DNA of 64,000 bases from Corbicula japonica (taxonomy: Eukaryota > Mollusca > Bivalvia > Venerida > Cyrenidae), in NCBI GenBank assembly GCA_038501625.1, contig JAZAYU010000946.1:54252-118251 (forward strand). The letters run 5' to 3'. Below the pieces are notes generated by a model. It was not told where the DNA came from. It saw nothing but the letters and a program-made list of their open reading frames with translations, and did no database searches. Positions 11,129 to 22,577 of this stretch are shown piece by piece (position 1 is the first letter of the stretch; every line of letters starts with the position of its first letter). The position numbers and the translations under genes are program-made.

Positions 11129-11989
11129 CGTAATCGAATCCCATCGATGCGAAAACTTTTGTTTTTGTTTGCAACCCAGGAAACAGTCATCGGGAGTGAT
11201 AAGTTGGAATAACTTGTTTTACAATCAATAAAAATAAATTAGTTTAAAGCTGAGTTTGTCTGCATTATTCTGAGTGTTTTGTTTCATTGTCGTGTGTCTT
11301 TTGTTTAATATTTCCATAGATTTTTTTTCAATGTTCCATCTGCATTTTAAGTGAAAAACAAGGTCAAATAGCAAGCATAGACGCCGAAAAATATAACAAA
11401 CCCAATCGTTAATAAGTCGATTCTATATTTTAACGTTTCCTATGCGAATTAAGTAAGATAATAAAAAAACAACAATAACATACTTTGAAAAAAAACATTG
11501 CGTTAGATTAAAACTTGTTCAGCAGTTTAAAACATGCAGAAATAGTTTTTGCGAACTCGCAGGCATAACTTTGCTGAGTTTAACTTCACTCATAAACATA
11601 TCAAAGCTGGTTATATGTAAATGAGCGGATTAAGATTCTCGCAGTATGATGTGCTTGATATCAAATTAACGGAATAGGTAAAGCCTATTAAATGAATCTC
11701 TTCGAATATATGCCAGATTTGTAGAAGTGACGTCACGCAGGTAAACTAAGGACGTTACTCATGTGATATTGAGTGTAATGTTTTCGGAAAACACAAATCG
11801 AAATAAACTATGAAACGGCGCTTTGCTTTAAAAATTAATTACAGTATATCAAAACAATTATTTAGTTTTATTAAAGGTTAGTGATATTGTCGGTCTAGTT
11901 GTCAAGTAACTTCATGTAACACACACCCACATTGGCACCGCTAAAATTATTAAATTTTTTACATCGATAATAATCATAAAATATAAAGT
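11129..11989. other. Unassigned spacer DNA
   Basis: AT-rich, no frame over 60 codons and no recognisable repeat. It lies between the TIR element and the right arm. Confidence 0.4.
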
Positions 11990-12343
11990 AAACATAATTA
12001 TCTGCCGTATTCTTTTGTCTGCCTAATGCTGACGATAAATATTATATATTATGTCTGCCTAATGATGGCGCAGTATATATAATATATAATGTCTGCCTAA
12101 TGATGACGATGTATATAAAGTCTGCCGAATGCGTATAACGTATGTACGAAAAATTAGGCATACACAAAAAAATGTATGTTTGTTATTTTTAGAAATTTTT
12201 GTAAAAAACATCGTATGGATAATTTTAGAGGCTTTTTAATGGTAACTATGAGAAAAAAAAGAGAAATTTTCAAATAACAAAAAACATACAAATTGTCTGC
12301 CTAAGTCTGTGTTTTATACTACAGTCTGCCTAAGGCTGAAAGC

Positions 12344-12345
<2 letters not shown>
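11990..12345. repeat. Irregular GTCTGCCTAA repeat
   Basis: The motif GTCTGCCTAATG and variants recur at least six times between about 12005 and 12335 (for example GTCTGCCTAATGATGACGAT), separated by TATA-rich segments. Non-coding and degenerate. Confidence 0.6.

Positions 12346-12417
<72 letters not shown>
12346..12417. repeat. TA dinucleotide microsatellite (right arm)
   Basis: Uninterrupted (TA)n, mirror of the TA tract at 8554-8712 but shorter. Confidence 0.95.
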
Positions 12418-12419
<2 letters not shown>

Positions 12420-12572
12420 TAAGAGATCCGGTCATTTACGGGGCATTTTTCTATATAAAACCTTTACTGTGGGGTGTTAAAAAATTGTGGGGTGTATAAA
12501 ACACCCCTTTTTTCTGAGCATGTTTTTCATGAAGCAAATGATATAAGATATGATCTGGTAAAATATAGTCAT
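12418..12572 (-). repeat. Recurrent CTAAGAGATCCGG block (right-arm copy, intact)
   Basis: Minus-strand copy of the block of about 150 bp found many times at 18.7-30.2 kb. It begins CTAAGAGATCCGGTCATTTA next to a TA tract and ends in AAGATATGATCTGGTAAAAT. It is the best proof that the left copy was interrupted. Confidence 0.8.
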
Positions 12573-13209
12573 AACTTGGTTTGAGAAGGAAATCATATAT
12601 ACAGGAAAAAACAGTTAGTTCCCTTTATACCATTACTTGAAACAACCATGACTTCTTCGAAAAATGACCTGCGGCTGGTGGGTTAGTATATATATCACCC
12701 CATACTTTTTACCTGTGTTTACCTGTATATAAAGCCTCGCAATTCAGTCTCACTAATACAGATACAAACATGATTGGAATTCCCAGTACTTCAATTGTAT
12801 ATGCATGTTAGGTCATATAATAATATTTAAATTAAGATTGATTCAAAACATAAATATATTAAATACAAAAACAACCTTAGGAATTTGTCAGCCCAGAATG
12901 ATAGATGCACATGCATGCCACTGTATTATTGGTTTTGCTGCGAAAATTAATTCTCTACACTGACAGTAAATGTACTTTTGGTAGCCATAATAATAACTAC
13001 TTTTGAATGTGCATAAAACAAAAGCAAATAATATTATTAGAAGGGCATTTATAATTACTCTTACCATTTCAAAATTCTTATTTCCAGTACTTCAATTGTA
13101 TGTGCATGTTAGGTCATATATTTAAATTAAGATTGATTCAAAACATAAATATATTAAATACATAAAAGGATTTATCTGCCCAGAATACATATGGGAAGCC
13201 AGTATTTAG

Positions 13210-13551
13210 TGTGAAAAGTGTGCTTCAGTTCTTTTTGCTCACAAAGAAAATTATTATGTCTGTCAGAACATTTCAAAAGAAATTCAAATTCATCTTATGA
13301 CAAATCATTCTGATAGTCCAGTTATGCTCACCAGTGTGAAGGATATATTGGCTATGTCAAAGGCGGATTTCTTCGACTAAGAGCTCTTGTTAAATATAAG
13401 AATAACCGAAGATGAAACTGAAACTCTTCATATAGCCTATAAAAGTGAGTTTTCCGAATATGAATGGAAAAAAAATTGTTTCTTTGAAAATCATTTCAAG
13501 CGATCTCAAAAGCTAAATTTAGCAAATGAATTTACGAAAGCGTGGTTATGA
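13210..13551 (+). pseudogene. Unrecognised coding relic with CxxC pair (right-arm copy)
   Basis: Plus-strand counterpart of 2062-2403: CEKCASVLFAHKENYY at the start, FTKAWL then TGA at the end, and the same in-frame TAA (13378-13380) after DFFD. A TTTAG immediately upstream could be a 3' splice site. The shared stop means the lesion is older than the duplication, or the reading is wrong and this was never coding. Family unknown. Confidence 0.4.
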
Positions 13552-13600
13552 AAAAATCTTTGTATTTTGAAAATGCCGTAAAAACAAACGCCATTGCAAA

Positions 13601-14750
13601 AAGGTGAAATATGCATATCAGGAATCGCCACATTCAGAAAAAACAGCCTCCCCACACAGTCAAGAAGAAGAGAGGGGGAGAGAGCATGGTTAATAAAATA
13701 ATCAGTTTCAAAAAAGACACCACTAACAATAAAAAAATGAGAACCCGAGGGGTTACCGCCTTGGAACGGTCAGTGGCAAATCAAATTGCCACTGGGGGTT
13801 TAAACCAGGTTCTAGGGTGCACCAACCTCACACTTGCCCCAACAGGTTCTCAAATCACAAAACAAGTACAAGTTGTCTTGGTGAAAAGACTCCAACCCAC
13901 TTATCTGCTTAACAATGTTGCATGCAAAAGCACACAAACATATAAAACATAAGAAGCTAAGAGCATTGCAAAGCCGAAAGGGGTACTCAATGATCTTACC
14001 GAGACCAGAGCTCCTTGAGTAAAATCAGCAAGAACACAATGAAAGGGATAAAAGAAACAAATCGAGTTTCTAGGTTCTTTTAAGAAAAGATTTCCCCAAT
14101 AACCTTCATAAACTCTTAAACCCCTGCCACCGTCGTGCAGCCAAAGAGGTAAGCATAATGATCAACTGTAGAAGGGTTAATCACCAGGCCTGCAGAGCGC
14201 TGTAAAATATCATGTTGGTAACCCTTCTTTTTAAATTTACAGATGGTTTTTACCAATAACCGGGAGAAATTAACACTGCCTTTAATCTTTTTAAGTTTAT
14301 AAATTAAATCTCCATAAAAAACTGGTTGTGAAATACCTTGTTGCAAAAGTGATTTTAAACCGCATTTGTATTTATGAATTAAATCTGGGTATCGGCGATA
14401 AAACTTGCAAAAGGTTTTCCTTAATTTGTGATACCGATAACCTTGTTTTAAGAGTTTTTCTGTAATGCAAAGATTACGTTCATTGAAATTATTAACATTG
14501 TTGCAAGCTCTTGAAAAGCGAACAAGCTGTGAGATATAAACCCCATAAGATGTTGCACGGGGAACATCGCCGTCTAAAAACGGAAAATTTACTATATTAA
14601 AATTAAAATCATCTCTTTTATCATAAATTTTAGTAGTGACATAACCATTTTCAATGGACAGATTTAGATCGAGAAAGTTTGCTTGCTTTTCTGAAGTGTT
14701 CGCTTTGTTAAGTTGTAGTTCTTTGGGACAAATCTTATTAACCAGTAATG
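13601..14750 (-). mobile_element. Retroelement fragment, longest copy of the C-terminal ORF, inserted in the right arm
   Basis: Absent from the corresponding site in the left arm (..CGCCATTGCAAA then GACGTGGTTGG..), so the insertion is directly visible. On the minus strand an open frame runs from about 14740 to 14101. It contains KICPKELQLNKANTSEKQ, IYDKRDDFNFNIVNFPFLDG, YGVYISQLVRF, KQGYRYHKLRKTFCKFYRR, QQGISQPVFYGDLIYKLK and LVINPSTVDHYAYLFGCT. This block is typical of the C-terminal part of RT-bearing mobile-element proteins in invertebrates. The clade is not certain and the catalytic RT region is missing (5' truncated). The 3' signature is at 13606-13628. Confidence 0.7.
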
Positions 14751-14764
14751 GACGCGGTTGGAAA

Positions 14765-14950
14765 GATCAGCCTGAAACTGAAACTGAGCCTGCACATTCA
14801 TGCGATCTGATCAGGATCTGCACTGGTTATATTTTGAATAGAAATAACTGAAAAAAAAATAAAAAAGCAAACAGTGTAGATCTTGTTCAGATTGTAAGGA
14901 TATGCCAGCTGATCTGGATCTACACTTTTCACCCATGCAATAAAAGCATA
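14765..14950. repeat. Short interspersed repeat with TGATCTGGATC motif (right-arm copy)
   Basis: Reverse complement of 1820-2010, including TGATCAGGATCTGCACTGG and CTGATCTGGATCTACAC. Confidence 0.45.
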
Positions 14951-16968
14951 TATACACACACGAAGGAAAGGATTAAAATAAATCATCAATATCCCATCTG
15001 ATTTCTTTCAATGATTTCTTTTACTAGATAAATTCTCCAAACTGACCAAGTACACCTTACTTTGTAATTTGAAACGGCCATTAATAGAGCATTAGCTGGG
15101 CAAATTAATGATTCCTGGGGTCAAGCATGTTATTATAATTTCATGGATACTGATCATCTAGCAGATAAGAAATCCAGGTGATTCGGGGAAGTTTAGACTT
15201 GTTTATAGTGTACTGAATAATAGATGCACATGCGTGCCACTAGATTATTGTTTTTGCTGCGAACATTTATTCTCTACACAGTAAATGTACTTTTTGTAGC
15301 CATAATAATAACTAATTTTGAATGTGTATAAAACAAAAGCAAATAATATTATAAAAAGGGCATTTATAATTACCTTTACCATTTCAAAATTCTTATTCTT
15401 TTGCCATCATTATTCACCGCATAACTGAATGCGCTGCTCGGTGTAATTCATCACCTGGACGCTAAGATGCATTTAATTTTGGTTATTTAAATTCTTTTGT
15501 TTACTGCAGGTATGAAAAAAAACACTATATAGTTAGTTTACGACTAACTGAAATGTTGTTGTTTTAACAATATAATTACAGAACATATTTCTATCAAATG
15601 TTTTACTATTCAATCAAATGAAATGTCATATGAATATTATATTAAAATTATGAATGATTTGTGTAAACTTTTTATGAGATCTTTTTTTATTCTTAATGCA
15701 AATGTTAACGTGCACATATCACACCATACTAAAATCATGTATGAAAATGAGCAGACCTCACCCGCTCTAAAAGTTCAGCTGAGGAACAGGAGCACGATGT
15801 ATTCGTCTTCATTCTAAGTTTAAAAATTATAGTTTAATATAAGGAATGCAATGAAAACATTACACATGTACTTTAAATTGTGCTTTTCTTTCTCTGCAAT
15901 GCACATGTCAGAGATTAAGGTCCATTTTATGTTTATCTAAATGGTAAGTTAAATAATATGAATACACTCACGAAAATGCAAAATAATACTGAAATGTTGA
16001 AGACAAAGATGTAAGCTTTCAAATGATGCTATAATATCAACAGTTAAATCTGCCTTCAGTTACCGTGGTCTTTTAAATTTAAACTTTAGGTAAAACGTTA
16101 GAAATGTAGTAATCGTTCACTGACTGCGATTATATGATGAACCAGTAACAGAAAATTAAAAGAATATGTATTCCTAATATATAACAAAGCAAAATCAGCG
16201 ACATTAGGTTTCCGATGCCTGCTACGCTACTGTTTTTATATAATCCTTTTATTTTTTACTTATTTTCAAAGCTATATTAATACCCCAAATAATGATGTAT
16301 GAAACATAATATTATTGCATATAACAAGCTCGCAAATAAAATAATAAATTGTGTAATGCGCGCTTTTCTTCTAACAAAATGAGGGGTGAGCTGCTTTAAT
16401 TAGATATCAGTACCTTCACAGACCAAATATCATTTGTAAGTAAATAATATTATTTACTAACATATTAAACATAAAAAACGATGTAATAATATTTTGAAAT
16501 GTTAATTAAAAACGCGAAAAAATGAAATTCGCGGTAATTTCACTCCCGGCATCACGTTTATGTCTTCTCATGGCTTCTAATGTGATATTATATCTATAAA
16601 ATGATATTCATTGTGTAGGTTATATCAAAGCAAAAAGAACCATAATAAAAAGTATATTTTGCATGCCTTTTATTGTTCATTGTCATTATAAAAAGTATAT
16701 TTTGCATGCCTTTTATTGTTCATTGTCATGTATTAAGTTTGTGCTGGGCTAAAATTTTACCACAAAAAGATGGGTGGGCAGATTTGAACAAACGTCATAT
16801 TTGTTCTACCGCAGATATTTAATATCTGTAAATAGTGTTCCTTTGATATTATATTTAACTTGACAGGAAAGAAAACCGGAATGAAAAATATGCATAAATA
16901 TGCCCGCAATATTATTTTTAAATTATAAAAAACACAGAACATGAAAAAAAGTTTTCTATCATTTCTCA

Positions 16969-17801
16969 AGACAACTAGATAGATAGTTCAGGGAATATGG
17001 GTGTCTGGATATCATCATGGGCATTACTCTGTGATGCATACTTGTCAAAATGAAAACTTTAAATTTGTCGACTTGTTTCAACCAACAGCTTGATCCTTAA
17101 AATCATTATTTATGGTCATATATTGCTGAAATAGGCTTTGTTTTAAAGGATAAGTAAAGTAGAAGACCACTAGATAGATAATTAATGGTTTCTGGGTATC
17201 TGGGTATCATACTGGGCTTTTTGTTGTGTGATGCACACTTGTCAAAATGAACACTTTTCAATTTGTTGTTTTGTTTCATCCAACGGTTTGACCCCTAAAA
17301 TCATTATTTATGATGATATCTTGCTAAAATAGGCTGTTTTAAAGGATATGTAAAGTAGAAGACAACTAGATATATAATTAAGGGTTCCTGGGTGTCTGGG
17401 TGTATTATGGGCTTTTCTGTGTGATGCATACTTGTCGAAATGAACACTTTTCAAGTTTTCGACCTGTTTCATCCAACAGTTTGACCCCTAAAATCATTAT
17501 TTATGGTAATATCTTGCTCAAATAGGCTTTGTTTGAAAGGATATGAATGGAAGAAGACAACTAGATAGATAATTTAGGGGTTCTGGGTATCTGGGTATCA
17601 CCATGAGCTTTTCTGTGTGATGCACACTTGTCCAAATGAACACTTTTCAATTTGTTGACTTGTTCCATCCAACAGTTTGACCCTTAAATCATTATTTATG
17701 GTGATATCTTGCTGAAATAAACTTTGTTTTAAAGGATATGTTTAGTAGAAGACAACTAGATAGATAATTTAGGGTTTCTGGGTATCTGAGTATCATCATG
17801 G
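16969..17801. repeat. Tandem repeat, about 195-bp period, 4.3 copies
   Basis: AGACAACTAGATAGATA (with small changes) recurs near 16969, 17163, 17360, 17555 and 17750. Each is followed by a GGGTATCTGGGTATCA stretch, GTGATGCACACTTGTC and CAACAGTTTGACCC. The last copy is cut off by the foldback element that starts at 17802. Confidence 0.85.
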
Positions 17802-18193
17802 GCATTTTCCACTCAAATAAATCCAAAACAATTAATTTCAATATCAAGTTCAATGTTCCCTCTAGGGCCAACCAGTGTTACTTTTTCAAAATAACTTTTT
17901 AAACATTGACTATTATGAATTTCAAAACACTGCACAAATACCATCACACAAGATTTACATTGTTATACATGTAGAGATTAAACTGTCCTACAGGTAAACA
18001 CAAGTGGGCATGATTTGCATGCTTTTTGCATGGGTGAGTGACCTCATGGGACAAAGGATGATGTGTTTGGATTTTGATTTATAAGAGCAATATTTTCAAG
18101 TTATTTTGAAAAAGTAACACTGGTTGACCCTAGATGGAACATTAAACTGGATATTGTAACTAATTATTTTTGCTTTATTTGAGCGGAAAGTGC
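17802..18193. mobile_element. Foldback / MITE-like element with TIRs of about 100 bp
   Basis: GCATTTTCCACTCAAATAAA at the left pairs with GCACTTTCCGCTCAAATAAA (reverse complement of the right end). Similarity continues through ACCAGTGTTACTTTTTC to the edge of an internal region of about 190 bp. No coding capacity. Target duplication not determined because the left edge falls inside a tandem repeat. Confidence 0.65.
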
Positions 18194-18772
18194 TTTATTT
18201 TGACACCCGGATTAGACAACAAAGCAGGTACCACATTTTATTACTTTTCTTACAAAATTCATTTTTTTCAACAATTGTCTCCTGTTATTATCAATATTCA
18301 TCTGTTTCTAACAATATAATAACTGTTTGTCCGGAAATTGTTGAAAAAATGATAATTTAATTTTCACAGCTCATCATTAGTGCAACATACTGTCTGGGGC
18401 TATGAATTACCTTAAGCCACTAGAAAGATTCTTATTATGTATACTTGACTACTGTGCATCGTTTTCCCGTAATAATGCTTCTTATTTACATACAAGTATG
18501 AAGATAATTGTTGGCCCATACGCCGCTTGCAACAATATTCAAACCCATTCCGAGATTATGTTAAACTTCGTGCATTTTAGTGCATGATAACTTTTTCTTC
18601 GTTTCCAGAACTATATCTTCCTGACAATTAACTATGTAATAGTTGATCTAAATTCAATAACACCTATTCACTACTGCTAAGACAATTTAAGATCAATAAC
18701 TTAAGATCAATAACTTTCTTTTCTTCTTTATTATCTGTTCTTTTGTTATGTTTTGTTACAACTACAAAGTTA
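18194..18772. other. Unassigned DNA
   Basis: Only a 61-codon frame at 18402-18587 with no recognised similarity. No repeat or RNA gene seen. Confidence 0.4.
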
Positions 18773-18843
18773 TTTTACCAGATCATGTCTTATGTCATTT
18801 GCTACATAAAATACATGCTTAAAAGGGGTGTTTATACAGTTAA
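18773..18843 (+). repeat. Recurrent block, 5' portion only
   Basis: TTTTACCAGATCATGTCTTA, CATTTGCTACAT and AAGGGGTGTTTATAC match the start of the 150-bp block. The rest is replaced by a CAA/ACT run. Confidence 0.7.
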
Positions 18844-18849
18844 AAAGAC

Positions 18850-18871
18850 AATAACAACAACAACAACAACA

Positions 18872-18906
<35 letters not shown>

Positions 18907-18998
18907 TACTACTACAATTATAGCAAAAGTAACAAAAACAACAAGAACAACCACAACTACTACTACTACTACTACTTCTACTACTACTACTACTACTT

Positions 18999-19074
<76 letters not shown>

Positions 19075-19120
19075 AAAGTTATTTGACCAGATTACTACTT
19101 CTTCTACTACTACTACTACA
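18850..19120. repeat. CAA / ACT trinucleotide microsatellite
   Basis: (CAA)n passes into long (ACT)n tracts with occasional TTC triplets. The poly-T and poly-V frames that cover it are artefacts of the trinucleotide repeat. Confidence 0.95.
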
Positions 19121-19126
19121 AAGTTT

Positions 19127-19269
19127 TTTGACCAGATCATGTCTTATGTCATTTGATATATGTAAAACATGCTCAGAAATATGGGGTGATTTATATACAC
19201 TACAATTTTAAATATCCCACAGTAAAGGTTTTATAAAGAAAAATGCCCCGTTATTTACCAGATCTCTTT
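19127..19269 (+). repeat. Recurrent block
   Basis: TTGACCAGATCATGTCTTAT at the start, CCCACAGTAAAGG in the middle and ATTTACCAGATCTCTTTC at the end. Its two edges are similar direct repeats. Confidence 0.75.
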
Positions 19270-19319
19270 CTTATAAAAACTTTATTAACTACATTATCTG
19301 TACCTTACCAAAACAATAC

Positions 19320-19416
19320 AAAAACGTCAACAACAATAACAACAACTAGTACTACTAGTCAACAACAATAACAACAAATAGTACAACAACAACAACTACT
19401 ACTACTACTACTACTT

Positions 19417-19471
<55 letters not shown>

Positions 19472-19490
19472 CTACTACCACTACCACTGA
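19320..19490. repeat. CAA / ACT trinucleotide microsatellite
   Basis: Mixed (CAA)n then (ACT)n and ACC triplets, as at 18850-19120. Confidence 0.95.
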
Positions 19491-20816
19491 ATGATTCTAA
19501 TAGAATTTGCTCATATCTTGCACTTCGCTATAATAAAAGTCTTTCTTCAGATTGTTTTTATTGTGCGTTAGAAAACAATCGGTCCAAGACTTGTCTACTA
19601 AAGCCTCACAAAACTTTAAACTGTGCACAACGTTTTGTCTTGAGATCGACGAACATGTATGTTTTACCCACTAGCGGCTGTGGAAAAGCCCGTTGTCATT
19701 TCTTTTGCCGACAATATGCCTGTTCCAACATCCATTCTAAAGGATCATGATATTACAAAAACCTTTCGATATAATGGTAGGAATTTAAAATATTTCAGAG
19801 TGTAAAATATTATTCACCATTTTCTGCATATATACTTATTTGAAAATATGTGCGACCAATGTAGATCCAGATCATCTGGCATGGATGTTTTATCAGAAAT
19901 AATCTAATGAATGTGAAAACCAATTTCGATCCTCATTAGATTGCAAGGATCTGTCGTCTGATCTAGATCTATCTACTCTGTTCACTCATGCAATAAAGGT
20001 GTTTCAATGCAGTAAAGGGTTGAAGTCTTTTTTGCTTGCAAATGTAGAATTATTCAATTACCGAATTTCATTTATGGTCAAGAAACTTTGTTGTGTTTAA
20101 ATTTAAACTTGTAACAGCTGTTTGTTTTGCAGAGCAAATGCATCTTAAGGTACGAATTTTCGAATTTTTTAATGAAATTTGGTAGGGTATTTATTGACGA
20201 TGACCCCAGCATGAATCCGCAATTATTATTAATTTTATTAATCCAATAGTTGTTTAGATATTTACTTTCAAAGTTAGCTATCAATGCAAGTTTTCTGCAG
20301 TGACGTCAACGACGCTCGTCAAACACGTTTTCGTGGCTGGCTGGAAATTGGATTTTTTTCATTTCATACGGTGATTTAACATATTGTGACTAGTTTTGAC
20401 AACGTTGTGTACAATTAAAAACCGTTTTCGCGTTAAAATAAATGGACCCTAATCCTGCTAGCTGGCTGGTTTTATTTATTATGTCCAACTTCCGATCACT
20501 ACATTTTATCACTGATTCAACGCATCATTACTGCTTTTTCCCCATGTCAACAATCAAATGAAACAACAATCGCTACGCCTACGGCGGTTTGTGTCTATTG
20601 CGATGATATTAGATTTGAAACAATGTAGAAGCTTATTAACCTTAATTTTTGGATCGAGTTTTATCTTAATAAATAAGAAGACTTGCAATGAAAAAGCGAC
20701 CATTCGTCAATGCATTTGTCATGTTTTGGACCCTGATCTGTGATACATTGACCTCGGTATCACATTCTTATATAATGATGACGAAACGGGCTCACTACGC
20801 ATGGTAAAGGGACGGT
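19491..20816. other. Mostly unassigned DNA, with a GATCCAGATC-type short repeat at about 19855-20010
   Basis: 19855-20010 contains TGTAGATCCAGATCATCTGG and GATCTAGATCTA, diverged relatives of the repeat at 1820. The remainder holds short frames only. TGACGTCA-like sequence near 20303 (GTGACGTCAACG) is too common to call a control site. Confidence 0.4.
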
Positions 20817-20971
20817 ACGGGTTCTCATTTTGTTTATTGTTAGTGGTGTCTTTTTTGAAACTGATTGTTTTATTAACCATTCTCTCTCCCTCTCTCTTCT
20901 TCTTGACTGTGTGGGGTGGCTGTTTTTTCTGAATGTGGCGATTCCTGATATGCATATTTCACCTTTCTATT
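20817..20971 (+). mobile_element. Retroelement 3'-end fragment
   Basis: GGTTCTCATTTTGTTTATTG, a CT-rich run, GACTGTGTGGGG and the terminal signature GTGGCGATTCCTGATATGCA at 20936-20955, ending in TTTCACCTTT. Only the non-coding end of the family at 13601-14750 is present. Confidence 0.65.
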
Positions 20972-21190
20972 TAACCTGTGTCAACTTCCGCAAGAATTGT
21001 TTAGCCTCTATATGGTTGTGTGAGTTTCGGTTAACTGTCTTAACAATGCGCTCGTTACCGTTAACGCTCGCTAGGTGCTGCTGCTACTACTCTTACTTCT
21101 GCTTCTACTTCAACAACAACAACAACAACAACTTCCACTACTATAATAACAACAATTACTACTACTAGTACATGTACATTCAAAGTTTTT

Positions 21191-21342
21191 TTTCACCAGA
21201 TCATGTCTTATATCATTTTTTACATGAAAAATTAAATAAGCGCAGAAATAAGGGGTGTTTTAAAAACACACCATCTTTTTTCACACCCCACAGTAATCGT
21301 TTAATATAGAAAAATGCCCCGTAATCGACCGGATCTCTTAGT
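21191..21342 (+). repeat. Recurrent block preceding LINE unit 1
   Basis: TTTCACCAGATCATGTCTTA, CATTTTTTACATG, AAGGGGTG, CACACCCCACAG, AATGCCCCGTAATCGACC, GGATCTCTTAG. Preceded by CAA/ACT triplets and followed by GTTACCTTCGCTA, the start of LINE unit 1. Confidence 0.85.
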
Positions 21343-22380
21343 TACCTTCGCTAGGTGTATAAAATATAAACGTAGTCAGGGCTTTTATTTGATAGGGCAT
21401 ATATTATTAAATGTGCTAGTGTTAAACTTATTAAACAAACATATATATAACATGATGTAAAGCGATATCGAAAGAAATTATGATATTTCAAATTGGGTAT
21501 GAACGGATAAATTCTTTCTTTATAATTTAGGCTTGAATTATGCATGGCTGTTTCAAGAAGGTGGGAACGAGAATATTTTTATATCATTAGTGAAGCAAAG
21601 ACTGAAAGATATTTTGGCTGAAAACTGGATGGCAGAATTGAATACATCGACTAAGAGCCTCAACATTTAGACTTTTTACAAACTTTAATTTCTCAAAATA
21701 TTGAGTACAAGTTACAATTCAAAAATATAGATCAGTGATGACAAGATTAAGATTATCTTTGCACAGACTAGCGATAGAAACAAGACGGTGGCATAAACCG
21801 CAAGAAATACCTCGAACTGAACGCAAATGCATTTTATGATATAGTTTAGAAGACGAATTTCATTTCTCACTCGAATGTGAACTTTATAAAGATCTATAAA
21901 ACCATATTTCTGCAAAAGACCAAACATTCCAAAATTAATTGAACTGTTTTCATGCCAGGACCAATCAATAAATTTGAATCTGGCAATTCACATTGACATC
22001 GCAATGAATTTATATATTAAACTAAAGTCTCTCTACTGCAAGAAAAGGACTATTTTATATTTTAGTCTTAACATGGAAAATGGTATACTTGATTGGTTTG
22101 TATTATCTGAAATCCTTTCTATGATTTTCCAGGCTTTGTTAATGTCGACTTTTTATGGTTAATACATGTATGACCGCCACTGACCACTGACCATTTCATT
22201 TCATGTGTCATTTTCGGTATTGTAAATATGTAAATTATAGTGTACTCACAGGCATTGGCCTTTTGTTTAATATAGATATTCATATACATTAAAAAACAAA
22301 TGTATACCTCATATGTGGGTACAAATCGGAATAAGCAAATATTTTATTAACATCAACAACAGCAACAACAAAACAAATTC
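21343..22380 (+). pseudogene. LINE 3'-end unit 1 (RT C-terminal region, dead)
   Basis: Translation in shifting frames gives the distal RT region of a non-LTR retrotransposon: LFQ-type and NWMAELNTSTK-like motifs, then RLRLSLHRLAIETRRWHK, and the gag-knuckle-like CxxC..EDEFHF..C motif. The second Cys codon of the motif is TGA here. A later frame, 21974-22162, encodes LAIHIDIAMNLYIKLKS.. and ends at FYG. The tail includes GGCCTTTTGTTTAAT and a CAA run. No catalytic domain is present. This is the first of six tandem units of about 1.23 kb. Confidence 0.7.
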
Positions 22381-22430
22381 GACTACTATTATAACTACAA
22401 TTACTACTACTAGTACATTCAAAGTTTTGT

Positions 22431-22577
22431 TTTCACCAGATCATGTCTTATATCATTTGCTACATGAAAAATAAGCCCAGAAGTAAGGGTGCTTTATATA
22501 CACACCATCTATTTTTCACACCCCACAGTAATGGTTTAATATAGAAAAATGCCCCGTAATCGACCGGATCTCTTAGT
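22431..22577 (+). repeat. Recurrent block between LINE units 1 and 2
   Basis: Same block as 21191-21342 with small indels; ends CGACCGGATCTCTTAG. Confidence 0.85.

Larger units (their letters stand above)
12418..16763. repeat. Right arm of the large inverted duplication
   Basis: Reverse-complement match to 8553-8431 followed by 3070-1. It keeps the uninterrupted version of the block that the 5.36 kb insertion splits on the left. It also keeps direct repeat A, the 43-bp duplication and the CxxC coding relic. The only large difference inside it is the retroelement insertion at 13601-14750. Small substitutions and indels separate the arms, so they are not a base-perfect copy. Confidence 0.9.

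Noticed and set aside
20303..20312. CRE-type promoter element (TGACGTCA)
   Set aside because: Single short motif without a downstream gene.
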